Shown here: positions 1-6,418 of the stretch, piece after piece
Numbering within the stretch: the stretch's first letter is position 1
Layout: every line of letters begins with the position of its first letter
DNA from: Thermodiscus sp.
GTDB taxonomy: Archaea; Thermoproteota; Thermoprotei_A; Sulfolobales; Acidilobaceae
Length of the DNA stretch: 35,344 nucleotides
NCBI GenBank assembly: GCA_015523485.1
Contig: WAKH01000014.1
Coordinates: 1-35,344, forward strand
Reading direction: 5' to 3'
The notes under the pieces: model-generated
Databases searched by the model: none
Seen by the model: only the letters and a program-made list of their open reading frames with translations
Told to the model about the DNA's origin: nothing
Position numbers and translations under genes: made by a program

Positions 1-324
1 AAGCTAGACGATGTAACCAGCACGCTAGGCACCATCAAGAACGACGTCAGAGACCTATCAACAGCGGTCAACGGCCTACAGACCACGCTAGGCACCATTA
101 GCACCGACCTAGGCAACCTACAGAACTCAGTCAACGACCTATCCGGCAAGGTAGACTCAGCTAAGGGCGAGATACTCAACGCAATCAGCAAGCTAGGCGC
201 TGACACCAAGGACGGCATCAGCCAGGTAGGCAGCGGAGTCAAGAACTTCGGCATCGCCAGCGTAGTACTGCTAATCATACTACTAGCACTAGTCGGCTAC
301 GGCTTCTTCGCAAGGAAGGGTTAA
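1..324 (+). CDS. C-terminal end of a coiled-coil, membrane-anchored surface (S-layer stalk-like) protein, partial
   Basis: The reading frame is open from base 1 and stops with TAA at 322-324, leaving 107 residues; the start lies outside the window. The visible part is a long stretch with regular hydrophobic spacing and repeated motifs (TLGTIKND, then TLGTISTD; LQ..L; DLSGKVDS), typical of a coiled coil. A single hydrophobic segment follows near the end (FGIASVVLLIILLALVGYGFF) and then a short basic tail (ARKG). This is the architecture of archaeal S-layer stalk proteins such as SlaB or tetrabrachion, which are anchored in the membrane at the C terminus. The family assignment rests on architecture only. 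Other membrane-anchored coiled-coil proteins, for example chemoreceptor-like ones, would look similar. Confidence 0.6.
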   Translation, partial: KLDDVTSTLGTIKNDVRDLSTAVNGLQTTLGTISTDLGNLQNSVNDLSGKVDSAKGEILNAISKLGADTKDGISQVGSGVKNFGIASVVLLIILLALVGYGFFARKG

Positions 325-345
325 CCAAACCCATAATATTTCCCA

Positions 346-363
346 AATAATTTTTTTATATTT
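346..363 (+). terminator. T-rich termination signal after the surface-protein gene
   Basis: A run of seven T residues inside an A/T-only stretch (aataatttttttatattt) lies about 25 bases after the stop of the surface-protein gene. Archaeal RNA polymerase terminates at T-rich non-template tracts without needing a hairpin. The placement fits, but this is composition evidence only. Confidence 0.45.
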
Positions 364-414
364 CCTTACTTGCTACTTATACTTCTAGATAAATCAAATA
401 AACACCTATTGACC

Positions 415-424
415 ATTTATAAAT
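415..424 (+). promoter_or_regulatory. TATA box for the RHH-PIN/VWA unit
   Basis: The sequence tttataaat lies about 50 bases upstream of the TTG start at 472. A transcript starting about 25 bases downstream of the box would have a leader of roughly 25 nt. There is no clear BRE, so this rests on the TATA match and the spacing. Confidence 0.45.
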
Positions 425-471
425 CTGATAAGCGCCACTAAAGTCACGGCTACCAAACGGGGCCGAAATAG

Positions 472-1230
472 TTGGTCGTCAGCGTAGAAATATCAGGAGT
501 ACTAGAAGAAAAACTCAGAAGGCTAGTAGAGCTGGGAATATACGCTAGCGTATCAGAGGCGGTAAGAGACGCAGTAAGGAATATGCTAGCATCTCTGGAC
601 CTGAAAAGAATAGCCGCAAACCTCTACTTAACAAGGGGATCATCGCTACACTACGCATGCCACTTTGCCGAAACACCATGCACTGCATTTATAGACTACC
701 TACTGATAAACGGTTACACGCCGGGTCTGGGCTATCTTGAAACACCACCCGAAATCAGCGAAAATGAAACCTACATACTGGATTCTAGCTCAGCCTATGT
801 AATCTACTCATCTACATTGTCAAGAGTGATAGACCAACTTGTAAACCTTGAGGTAAGGGTCCCCAATATCCTCCGGAACTACTATTCACTCCTGCGAGCC
901 AGAGCAATGAGGATCAATTCTAAACTAACCAGGACGTTACCGATTATTGAGATTCCCGAGAAGAAACCCCCTCAATCACTCCTAGTAACTACCCAAGAGT
1001 ATTCGATCCTAAAATATGCTGAAAAGGCCAATGTAACGATAGTTAGCGATGACCTATACATCCAGAGAATAATGAAGGACTCAGGAATAAGCTTTATCCC
1101 TTCAATCAGCTTCGTAATCTATGCATACAAGAAGGGTATAATAGGAGAAGTGGAATACAGAGAAGTCCTAATGTCACTAGATAGTATACCCTACTCCTAC
1201 CACTCATCAGTATATGAACTCGTCAGGTGA
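472..1230 (+). CDS. Ribbon-helix-helix / PIN-domain fusion protein
   Basis: 252 residues from a TTG start. Residues 3-40 read as a CopG-type ribbon-helix-helix DNA-binding domain: a short strand VSVEIS, then LEEKLRRLVELG, then SVSEAVRDAVRNML. The second half resembles a PIN-type nuclease. It has a strand ending in Asp (YILDSSS, D104), an acidic helix (TQEYSILKYAE, E176), then TIVSDDLYIQRIM (D193/D194), and a tail GISFIPSISFVIYAYKKG like that of DUF3368-type PIN proteins. RHH antitoxin and PIN toxin domains are normally separate neighbouring genes, so a fusion could be a self-regulating nuclease or a DNA-binding protein with an inactive PIN fold. The acidic residue usually found on the second PIN helix is not obvious. 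The stop overlaps the GTG of the next gene, which implies translational coupling. Confidence 0.6.
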   Translation: MVVSVEISGVLEEKLRRLVELGIYASVSEAVRDAVRNMLASLDLKRIAANLYLTRGSSLHYACHFAETPCTAFIDYLLINGYTPGLGYLETPPEISENETYILDSSSAYVIYSSTLSRVIDQLVNLEVRVPNILRNYYSLLRARAMRINSKLTRTLPIIEIPEKKPPQSLLVTTQEYSILKYAEKANVTIVSDDLYIQRIMKDSGISFIPSISFVIYAYKKGIIGEVEYREVLMSLDSIPYSYHSSVYELVR

Positions 1231-1793
1231 TAGCCATGGATCCTTCCGATACGATCTACGTTATAGATGCCAGTCTAAGCATGGGAAAAGGCTACGCCGA
1301 TTTCAGGCCAAACAAACTAGCGGCGGTAGTAAGCCTGATATCAAAAGTAGCCATGCGCAAAATACAAGTTAAGAAAGATAGAGTTGGTATCGTAGTGTTC
1401 TATGGGCTCGCCTTTCCAGTGCTACCGCCTACTGAAAATGCAGAGGCCGTTATGAGATCTCTATCCCTCATCATGAAAACCGGTGAAGGATCGGCCCTTG
1501 GAGATGCTATAATAGAGGCTGCAAAGTTACTTAGAGGGTCACATAGAAGAAAAGAAATCATAGTGTTAACCGATGGAGATCTCAATATGGGAGCACCACT
1601 TGAACTAGCAATATTATTCGCTGTAAATACTGGTAGCAATCTCTGCATAATAACAATAGGTCAAAGAGAAAAAATTAAAATATCAACCCAGCTAGCCATT
1701 CTAACAAAATCCAAGCTTATTGAATGGCGCCACGTAGAGAATGTAAGAGAGGCACTAGCAAGCCTATTCGAATGTAGCGGGGTGCAACCCTGA
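1227..1793 (+). CDS. VWA-domain protein with intact MIDAS motif
   Basis: 188 residues covering essentially one von Willebrand factor A domain. It opens with IYVIDASLSMG, which carries the D-x-S-x-S metal-coordinating motif (D14, S16, S18). The conserved Thr region follows (KTGEGSALGDAI), then the fourth-strand motif VLTDGDLNMG. There is no signal peptide or membrane segment, so the protein is probably cytoplasmic. VWA proteins of this size act as Mg-dependent protein-protein adaptors. The GTG at 1227 overlaps the upstream stop (gtga), but an ATG at 1236 is equally possible. No MoxR-type ATPase, the usual partner of cytoplasmic VWA proteins, is adjacent. Function unknown. Confidence 0.7.
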   Translation: MIAMDPSDTIYVIDASLSMGKGYADFRPNKLAAVVSLISKVAMRKIQVKKDRVGIVVFYGLAFPVLPPTENAEAVMRSLSLIMKTGEGSALGDAIIEAAKLLRGSHRRKEIIVLTDGDLNMGAPLELAILFAVNTGSNLCIITIGQREKIKISTQLAILTKSKLIEWRHVENVREALASLFECSGVQP

Positions 1794-2282
1794 TTGAACA
1801 AACCAATAGGCCTCCTATTAGACTACACTAAAAGCATGAGGAGAGAATTGAAACTCGAATTCCTCGACTACTTCGTAAAATACGATTATACAAGCTTCAT
1901 TATACTCTACGGAATTAGAGCCTATCCGTTATGTGAATTGAACTGTAAGAGGCTAGCCAGGCTAGACTATTACTCGATACCAACACTAGACGGACCCCCC
2001 GAACCATACAGGGCGGTTAAAGAAGCAGTCGAACTAATCAATACATATGGCTTACAAGACCAAACACTAGTCCTAGTATGGAGTGCACCTAGAAAACCAC
2101 TAGTGGATATACAAATCGCATTTAACTATGCTCTAAACAGCATGATCGACCTCTACCTGATAGTAATCGACCCACATTCTGCCCGATGGCTCACCAAAGC
2201 CCTTCAAGTAATAGATGGAAATAAGATAATCTATGTAAAGAGGCAGTTAAACCTACAAAAGATACTTGAGAGGATTAGCTAG
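1794..2282 (+). CDS. Degenerate VWA-like protein
   Basis: 162 residues from a TTG that follows directly after the previous stop. The order of predicted strands and helices follows a VWA fold: IGLLLDYTKSM in the first-strand position, FIILYGIRAYPL, a central PEPYRAVKEAVELI helix, TLVLVWSAPRKP in the place of the usual TDG strand, and DLYLIVIDP. The MIDAS serines are not conserved (DYTKSM instead of DxSxS), and the TDG aspartate is replaced. It is therefore probably a non-metal-binding paralogue of the upstream gene, perhaps its heterodimer partner. The fold assignment is by pattern only. Confidence 0.5.
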   Translation: MNKPIGLLLDYTKSMRRELKLEFLDYFVKYDYTSFIILYGIRAYPLCELNCKRLARLDYYSIPTLDGPPEPYRAVKEAVELINTYGLQDQTLVLVWSAPRKPLVDIQIAFNYALNSMIDLYLIVIDPHSARWLTKALQVIDGNKIIYVKRQLNLQKILERIS

Positions 2283-2344
2283 CAACAAGTATTCACATCT
2301 TAAACTCCTTGCACACTATAATGTATGGAGGAGGTGCCTAAATT

Positions 2345-3178
2345 TTGGCAAAACTATGGTTCGGTCCCGCCGGAAAGCCTATTTCATTCAAAGGCAGAAT
2401 GGAAAAGGTGCCCGAATTTCTAGCAAGTATCGGTCTAGATGCTCTAGAGTATGAAGCAGTCCGAGGCGTAAGAATAAGCGAGGAAAAAGCAAGGCTACTC
2501 GGAGAAGAGGCTGAAAAATATGGAGTCATAATGAGCCTTCACGCACCCTATTACATTAACCTAGCTAGCCCCGATCCAAGTGTCGTAGAGAGAAGCATCA
2601 TGAGAATCATAGAATCTATGAAGGCGGCGGAATGGATGAATGCATATGCAGTAGTAATTCATACAGGGTATTACAAAGGCCACAAGAGTAAGGAGGAAGC
2701 CGTTAAGCAAGCCATACAAGCTTACAAGAAAGCATTAGAACAACTCCCGAGCTGGGTGAAGAAGCCTGACCTATCTCCTGAGGTGATGGGTAAAACAACA
2801 GCTATAGGAGACATAGATGAAGTCGTCATGATATGCAACGAGCTAGGAAAATGTAGGCCTACAATCGACTGGGCACACCTATACGCTAGGTATCAAGGAA
2901 ATAGAGTAAAATCCAAGGACGACGTGATAAAGGTAGTAGAATACTTTGAAAAGAATCTAGGAAAAAAGGCAATAGACCCGCTCCATACACATTTCTCAAA
3001 GATTGAATACGGTAAAGGAGGCGAGAGAGAACACCATACACTGAGCGAAGACGAATACGGCCCCGATTGGAGTGTTGTATGTGAAGCCTACAAGGAAATC
3101 GGGATAAACGCTGTCATAATAAGCGAGAGTCCAATACTCGAGAAAGACGCACTATTAATGAAAGAGACCTGCCAATAA
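2345..3178 (+). CDS. nfo: Deoxyribonuclease IV (endonuclease IV, AP endonuclease)
   Basis: 277 residues, the usual length for the family, forming a TIM-barrel Zn enzyme that cuts DNA 5' of abasic sites in base-excision repair. The metal ligands are visible in order: SLHAPY (H66), VIHTG (H106), SPEVMGK (E146), TIDWAHLYAR (D175, H178), PLHTHFSKIEYG (H214/H216), EHHTLSED (H230/H231) and IISESP (E261). The start is a TTG at 2345 preceded by a strong gaggaggtg ribosome-binding site. The gene runs in the same direction as the VWA unit, with a 62-nt gap that has room for its own signals. Family assignment is firm; the exact substrate range is not shown. Confidence 0.93.
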   Translation: MAKLWFGPAGKPISFKGRMEKVPEFLASIGLDALEYEAVRGVRISEEKARLLGEEAEKYGVIMSLHAPYYINLASPDPSVVERSIMRIIESMKAAEWMNAYAVVIHTGYYKGHKSKEEAVKQAIQAYKKALEQLPSWVKKPDLSPEVMGKTTAIGDIDEVVMICNELGKCRPTIDWAHLYARYQGNRVKSKDDVIKVVEYFEKNLGKKAIDPLHTHFSKIEYGKGGEREHHTLSEDEYGPDWSVVCEAYKEIGINAVIISESPILEKDALLMKETCQ

Positions 3179-3228
3179 AGGAGGAAATAAAAACCCAAGG
3201 AATACTATGAGATTCGGTGACTAGATAA

Positions 3229-3555
3229 ATGGGTAAAATAAAGAAGCTCGTACTAGATACGGCCGAATTCCATCCACTCCACAAGGCATGGCTCAAGCTA
3301 GCAGAGAAGCTAGCAGGAGAACTAGGAGTAGAACTCGAAGTAAAGAAAGAGGACTACATGTATGCAATCGAGCATGGTGTCACAGACGATCTAGGAATGG
3401 CTGCACTACCACAACTATTCGCAGAGCTCGAAGACGGCACTGTAAAGCTAGTGCTAGGATCCTACCCATTCGATCCAGCAACCACGAAGCCAGACGAGGA
3501 TAAGGCCTATCAAGAAGCAAAGAAGAACCTTGAAGAAATCGTGAGCGACCCTTGA
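3229..3555 (+). CDS. Small conserved-type protein, possibly thioredoxin-like fold, function unknown
   Basis: 108 residues starting at ATG. The apparent order is a strand (KKLVLDTAEF), a helix (HKAWLKLAEKLAGELG), a strand (ELEVKKEDY), a helix, then ALPQLFAELEDGTVKLVLG. The last element resembles the proline-containing strand and hairpin of thioredoxin-like proteins, but there is no CxxC or any other cysteine, so redox activity is unlikely. The C terminus is an acidic/lysine-rich helix. I do not recognise the family. The stop overlaps the TTG start of trmY, so the two are probably translated together. Confidence 0.7.
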   Translation: MGKIKKLVLDTAEFHPLHKAWLKLAEKLAGELGVELEVKKEDYMYAIEHGVTDDLGMAALPQLFAELEDGTVKLVLGSYPFDPATTKPDEDKAYQEAKKNLEEIVSDP

Positions 3556-4136
3556 TCCTAGAGATAAAAACACTAATACAAAACTCACAGATTATTTACA
3601 TAATAATATCGCCAACCGCAAGAACAGATGGTAAAATACCACATAAAGGATACGCCGGCCCAACCGGAAGATTAGATGAAATAGCAAGAGATATACTAAG
3701 CTTGAAGAACAAAGAATCTCTCCTCATAGCAAGCCTACTAGGACCACCAAATCCCCCAAAGACCCTATTCTTTCAAAGCTCTAAGTGTAACCTCGTTTCA
3801 GAAAGACAAGTAATAAGCGAAATAAGAAGAGCATTCAACGACAAAAGCAAATGCATAAGGATCCTGTCGGTAGAACCCCAGGACCTCCTATCCATAATCA
3901 AGAAGCAAGGCTATAGGATAGTCCTCTTAACTGAGACTGGCTCCGAAAGGATACCCATTCATGCTGAGAAAATAGCCTACTTGATGGGGTCACACGTAGA
4001 TATACCAGACGAACTACTGAAAGTACTCGAGAAATATGTAGAAATTAAAGCCAGCATAGGTCCCTTAAGCTATCAGACGAGCCAAGTAATCGCGTATCTG
4101 GAATGGGAGGCTGAAAGATGCAGACAGGCTCGATAG
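3552..4136 (+). CDS. trmY: tRNA (pseudouridine-54 N1)-methyltransferase TrmY
   Basis: 194 residues, the normal length for this SPOUT-class methyltransferase. TrmY makes N1-methylpseudouridine at tRNA position 54, which replaces ribothymidine in many archaea. Family landmarks are visible: GRLDEIARDIL near residue 40, LLGPPNPPKTLFF near 65, YLMGSHVDIPDELL near 145 (the SAM-binding knot region) and SIGPLSYQTSQVIAYLEWE at the C terminus. The TTG start overlaps the previous stop. The last 19 nt overlap the next gene. The N-terminal 15 residues are less typical, so a slightly later start is possible. Confidence 0.82.
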   Translation: MILEIKTLIQNSQIIYIIISPTARTDGKIPHKGYAGPTGRLDEIARDILSLKNKESLLIASLLGPPNPPKTLFFQSSKCNLVSERQVISEIRRAFNDKSKCIRILSVEPQDLLSIIKKQGYRIVLLTETGSERIPIHAEKIAYLMGSHVDIPDELLKVLEKYVEIKASIGPLSYQTSQVIAYLEWEAERCRQAR

Positions 4137-5188
4137 ATATTCAAATGATCGTTGAAATGATCCTCGCCGGCATGGTAGCTACGATACTCAACTTATTCCT
4201 TACAAGAACATGGATATCCCTAACCGTCAAGGGGGACTTATTCCTTGTACCAGATAAGAACAAGCTGGGTTATCCTAAAGCATCAGCTGCCGGGGGAACC
4301 TTCACATTAGCCTCAATAACACTTGGTCTACTAACCTTCGAGATAATGAGGATCTACCTCCACGGCTCAGAATTCTACAAGCCCGAGATAATGGCTCTTG
4401 CACTTATGGCCTCTCTATCAACGCTCCTCGGGTTTGTTGACGACGTACTAAGTCTCTTGAGCTATAGTAAAGAAACCGCAGTCTCGGGTCTTAGCCCTAA
4501 AACAAGAGTCCTGCTAATGGCTCCAATCTCTCTACCACTAGTGGCTATTAAAGCGGGTTATAGTAAACTAGATGTACCATTTATTGGAGTTGTTGACCTG
4601 GGTATAGCTTACCCGCTAGTCGCGGTCCCTATAGGTGTAATAGGAGCGTCAAACGCCTTCAACATGCTCGCTGGCTACAACGGGCTCGAGGCAGGTATGG
4701 GGATCCTTCTTCTACTTTCTGCACTCCTAGTAGGAATAGTCAAGGGATTAGACCTGGTCATCCTTGCCTCACTAATAGGCATAGCAGCTATCCTAGGATT
4801 CCTCTACTACAATAAGTACCCTGCGAAGACATTCCCCGGTAACTCGTTTACCTACGGTATAGGAGCATATTATGCTGGAATAGTCATTCTAGGCAACTTT
4901 GAGAAAATCGGAGTAGCAGTTTTCCTGTTATACTTCATAGAGTTCTTCCTATACATTAGATCCAAGAAAGACAAGGTAAAGAAAGTAAACTTTGCCAAGA
5001 TATGCGATGATGGAAGTCTTGCTCCACCACTAAGCAAGGCTTATAGTGTGACACACTTAGCCCTAAAGCTACTAGTTAAATTGAAGAGGAAGGATTGCCC
5101 GACTGGTGTAAGAGAGAAGGACGTAGTCTACATTATACTATTCATACAAGCCATAATAATTGGCGTAACCCTAACTATATTATTATAA
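4118..5188 (+). CDS. aglH: Polyprenyl-phosphate GlcNAc-1-phosphate transferase (MraY/Alg7/AglH family)
   Basis: 356 residues with about ten hydrophobic segments, an integral membrane enzyme. Family motifs are present: LLGFVDDVLSL (the paired Asp motif, about residue 107), NAFNMLAGYNGLEAG (about 180, matching NxFNxxDGxxGL with Ala in place of the Asp) and FPGNSFTYGIGA (about 237, matching FPG(D/N)). These enzymes transfer GlcNAc-1-P or a similar sugar phosphate from a UDP-sugar to dolichyl phosphate, the first step of lipid-linked glycan assembly. In crenarchaea this feeds N-glycosylation of surface proteins, which suits the surface-protein gene at the left edge. The symbol is by analogy with Sulfolobus AglH. 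The sugar is not determined by sequence. Confidence 0.78.
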   Translation: MQTGSIDIQMIVEMILAGMVATILNLFLTRTWISLTVKGDLFLVPDKNKLGYPKASAAGGTFTLASITLGLLTFEIMRIYLHGSEFYKPEIMALALMASLSTLLGFVDDVLSLLSYSKETAVSGLSPKTRVLLMAPISLPLVAIKAGYSKLDVPFIGVVDLGIAYPLVAVPIGVIGASNAFNMLAGYNGLEAGMGILLLLSALLVGIVKGLDLVILASLIGIAAILGFLYYNKYPAKTFPGNSFTYGIGAYYAGIVILGNFEKIGVAVFLLYFIEFFLYIRSKKDKVKKVNFAKICDDGSLAPPLSKAYSVTHLALKLLVKLKRKDCPTGVREKDVVYIILFIQAIIIGVTLTILL

Positions 5189-5199
5189 TAGAGATAGAA

Positions 5200-6297
5200 T
5201 CAGAGAATTGCTTGTCTAAGTATCCACGCTGGAAACGCAACATCCTTTAGTATACCCAGAAGCTTTGATAGATCATTCATAGGCGGGGACTCTAGGTATT
5301 CATAGCTCTTAACAGTATTCTTTACGAGCGTTCTATCTATCCCTATGATATTGGCGTAAGCATCTATCAGTACTGGATCATCGATCCTTCTCCTTGCCTC
5401 CGCCACTGCTTGTTCAAACAGTTTCGATATTGTCTCATGGTCTTCCTTTAGATTCGCATTGCCTCCAAGGAGGCAGCAGAAGGGTAAATCGCAGGGACGA
5501 GTCTTTAGGCCATTGCGTGCAGCCTGGTAGAGGAAGGGCTCCCAGACCACACCATATCGTGCCTGGCCCTTCTTAACGTACCTGATGATGTCCTCTCCCT
5601 TTCTCAGGTATATTCTTGGATGTGGTAGGTGGTTTAACTCAGAGCATAGTTCCATGCTTGAAGCCATAGTTGTTACGTGTCCTTCTCCTTTTCTACCCTC
5701 TATTATTCCAGCTCCGCCTTTACTACCTCCTGCAAAGATATAGGAGAGTCCGCCGCTTATCCTATGGACAATTAGGTGTGATATAGCCGGAGCCATCCCT
5801 AGCTGTACTTTTCCTAGCGCTATATCATAGGCTAACTTGAAGGCCTCATCATATACGAGGATCTCGATTTCGGAATAGTGGTTTTTTAGTCTCCTAGCGA
5901 AGGGTATGATATAGGGGTATTCTGACGCCTTCAGTAGCCCTATTCTTAAGAGCTTTTTGTGTGATTTTTCGGCTGGGTAGGCTACCAGTGTGCCCCCCTT
6001 CTTTTCCAGTCTAACTACTTTTTCTTTCTCCAGCCTCCTGAGGGTTTTCCAAACCCAGCTACGGGAGTATCCAGAAATCCTTGCTAGCTCAGAGGCGTTG
6101 AGGGACCCGTAGTTTAGTATCAGGGATAGTAGCTTGACTTCTGATATCCTTTTCTTTGCCAAGTCATACCCTACTAGTGTAGCCAGCCTGTCCAAAACAT
6201 AAATACCCTTCTCAGGAAACAATTGTTTCCTATACTGGGAGGGAGACGTGAGGGACAAAGTCATAATCACGATATTGCTGATCATCCTAATGTACAT
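5200..6297 (-). CDS. Winged-HTH regulator fused to a type II solute-binding (NMT1/SsuA-like) sensor domain
   Basis: Up to 365 residues. An N-terminal winged helix (SEVKLLSLILNYGSLNASE, ISGYSRSWVWKTLRRLEKEKVVRLE) is followed from about residue 110 by a domain like type II periplasmic binding proteins. In that domain IIPFARRLKNHYSEIEILVYDEAFKLAYDIALGKVQLGMAP matches the ligand-binding opening lobe, with GLSYIFAGGSKGG and YGVVWEPFLYQAA further on. There is no signal peptide, so the binding domain should sit in the cytoplasm as a ligand sensor. The listed start runs into the divergent gene. The TTG at 6195 (residue 35) would clear the 16-bp palindrome and begins just before the HTH, so it is a likely true start. 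The adjacent divergent symporter is the obvious target. Confidence 0.68.
   Translation of the reverse strand: MYIRMISNIVIMTLSLTSPSQYRKQLFPEKGIYVLDRLATLVGYDLAKKRISEVKLLSLILNYGSLNASELARISGYSRSWVWKTLRRLEKEKVVRLEKKGGTLVAYPAEKSHKKLLRIGLLKASEYPYIIPFARRLKNHYSEIEILVYDEAFKLAYDIALGKVQLGMAPAISHLIVHRISGGLSYIFAGGSKGGAGIIEGRKGEGHVTTMASSMELCSELNHLPHPRIYLRKGEDIIRYVKKGQARYGVVWEPFLYQAARNGLKTRPCDLPFCCLLGGNANLKEDHETISKLFEQAVAEARRRIDDPVLIDAYANIIGIDRTLVKNTVKSYEYLESPPMNDLSKLLGILKDVAFPAWILRQAIL
6193..6250. promoter_or_regulatory. Divergent control region with 16-bp perfect palindromic operator
   Basis: Between the regulator and the symporter genes lies ggaaacaattgtttcc (6215-6230), a perfect 16-bp palindrome. A TATA-like acataaatac sits just before it (about 6197-6206) for the rightward genes, and a gggaggga ribosome-binding site (about 6238-6245) precedes the GTG at 6248. 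An operator directly downstream of a TATA box is the classic position for an archaeal repressor. Binding by the adjacent wHTH protein is inferred. Confidence 0.6.
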
Positions 6298-6418
6298 ACC
6301 CTACCTGTTGAAAAACTCCATTGAAGGGCTAGGCCTATACCTCTACTGGACCCTGATAGCCACGATCGCACTCGTATACGGGTGGATAGCCACAAGGAGG
6401 TGGACAGGCAATGAGTAA
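6248..6418 (+). CDS. Small two-helix membrane protein paired with the SSS symporter (DUF3311-like)
   Basis: 56 residues, not in the ORF track. It starts at GTG after a strong gggaggga site and ends at TAA 6416-6418, overlapping the symporter ATG (aatgagtaa). It has two hydrophobic stretches, VIITILLIILMYIPYLL and LYLYWTLIATIALVYGWIA, and a polar end RRWTGNE. Small two-helix proteins encoded just ahead of SSS symporters are known in bacteria and archaea (DUF3311 type, for example the YhjC/YhjB pair), probably as accessory subunits. The size, the position and the 4-base-type overlap all support a real gene. Confidence 0.75.
   Translation: MRDKVIITILLIILMYIPYLLKNSIEGLGLYLYWTLIATIALVYGWIATRRWTGNE

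Noticed and set aside
2266-2454. 62-aa ORF starting inside the degenerate VWA gene
   Set aside because: It runs into the endonuclease IV gene in another frame, is very Arg/Lys-rich, and its start would need ATG within the last codons of the previous gene.
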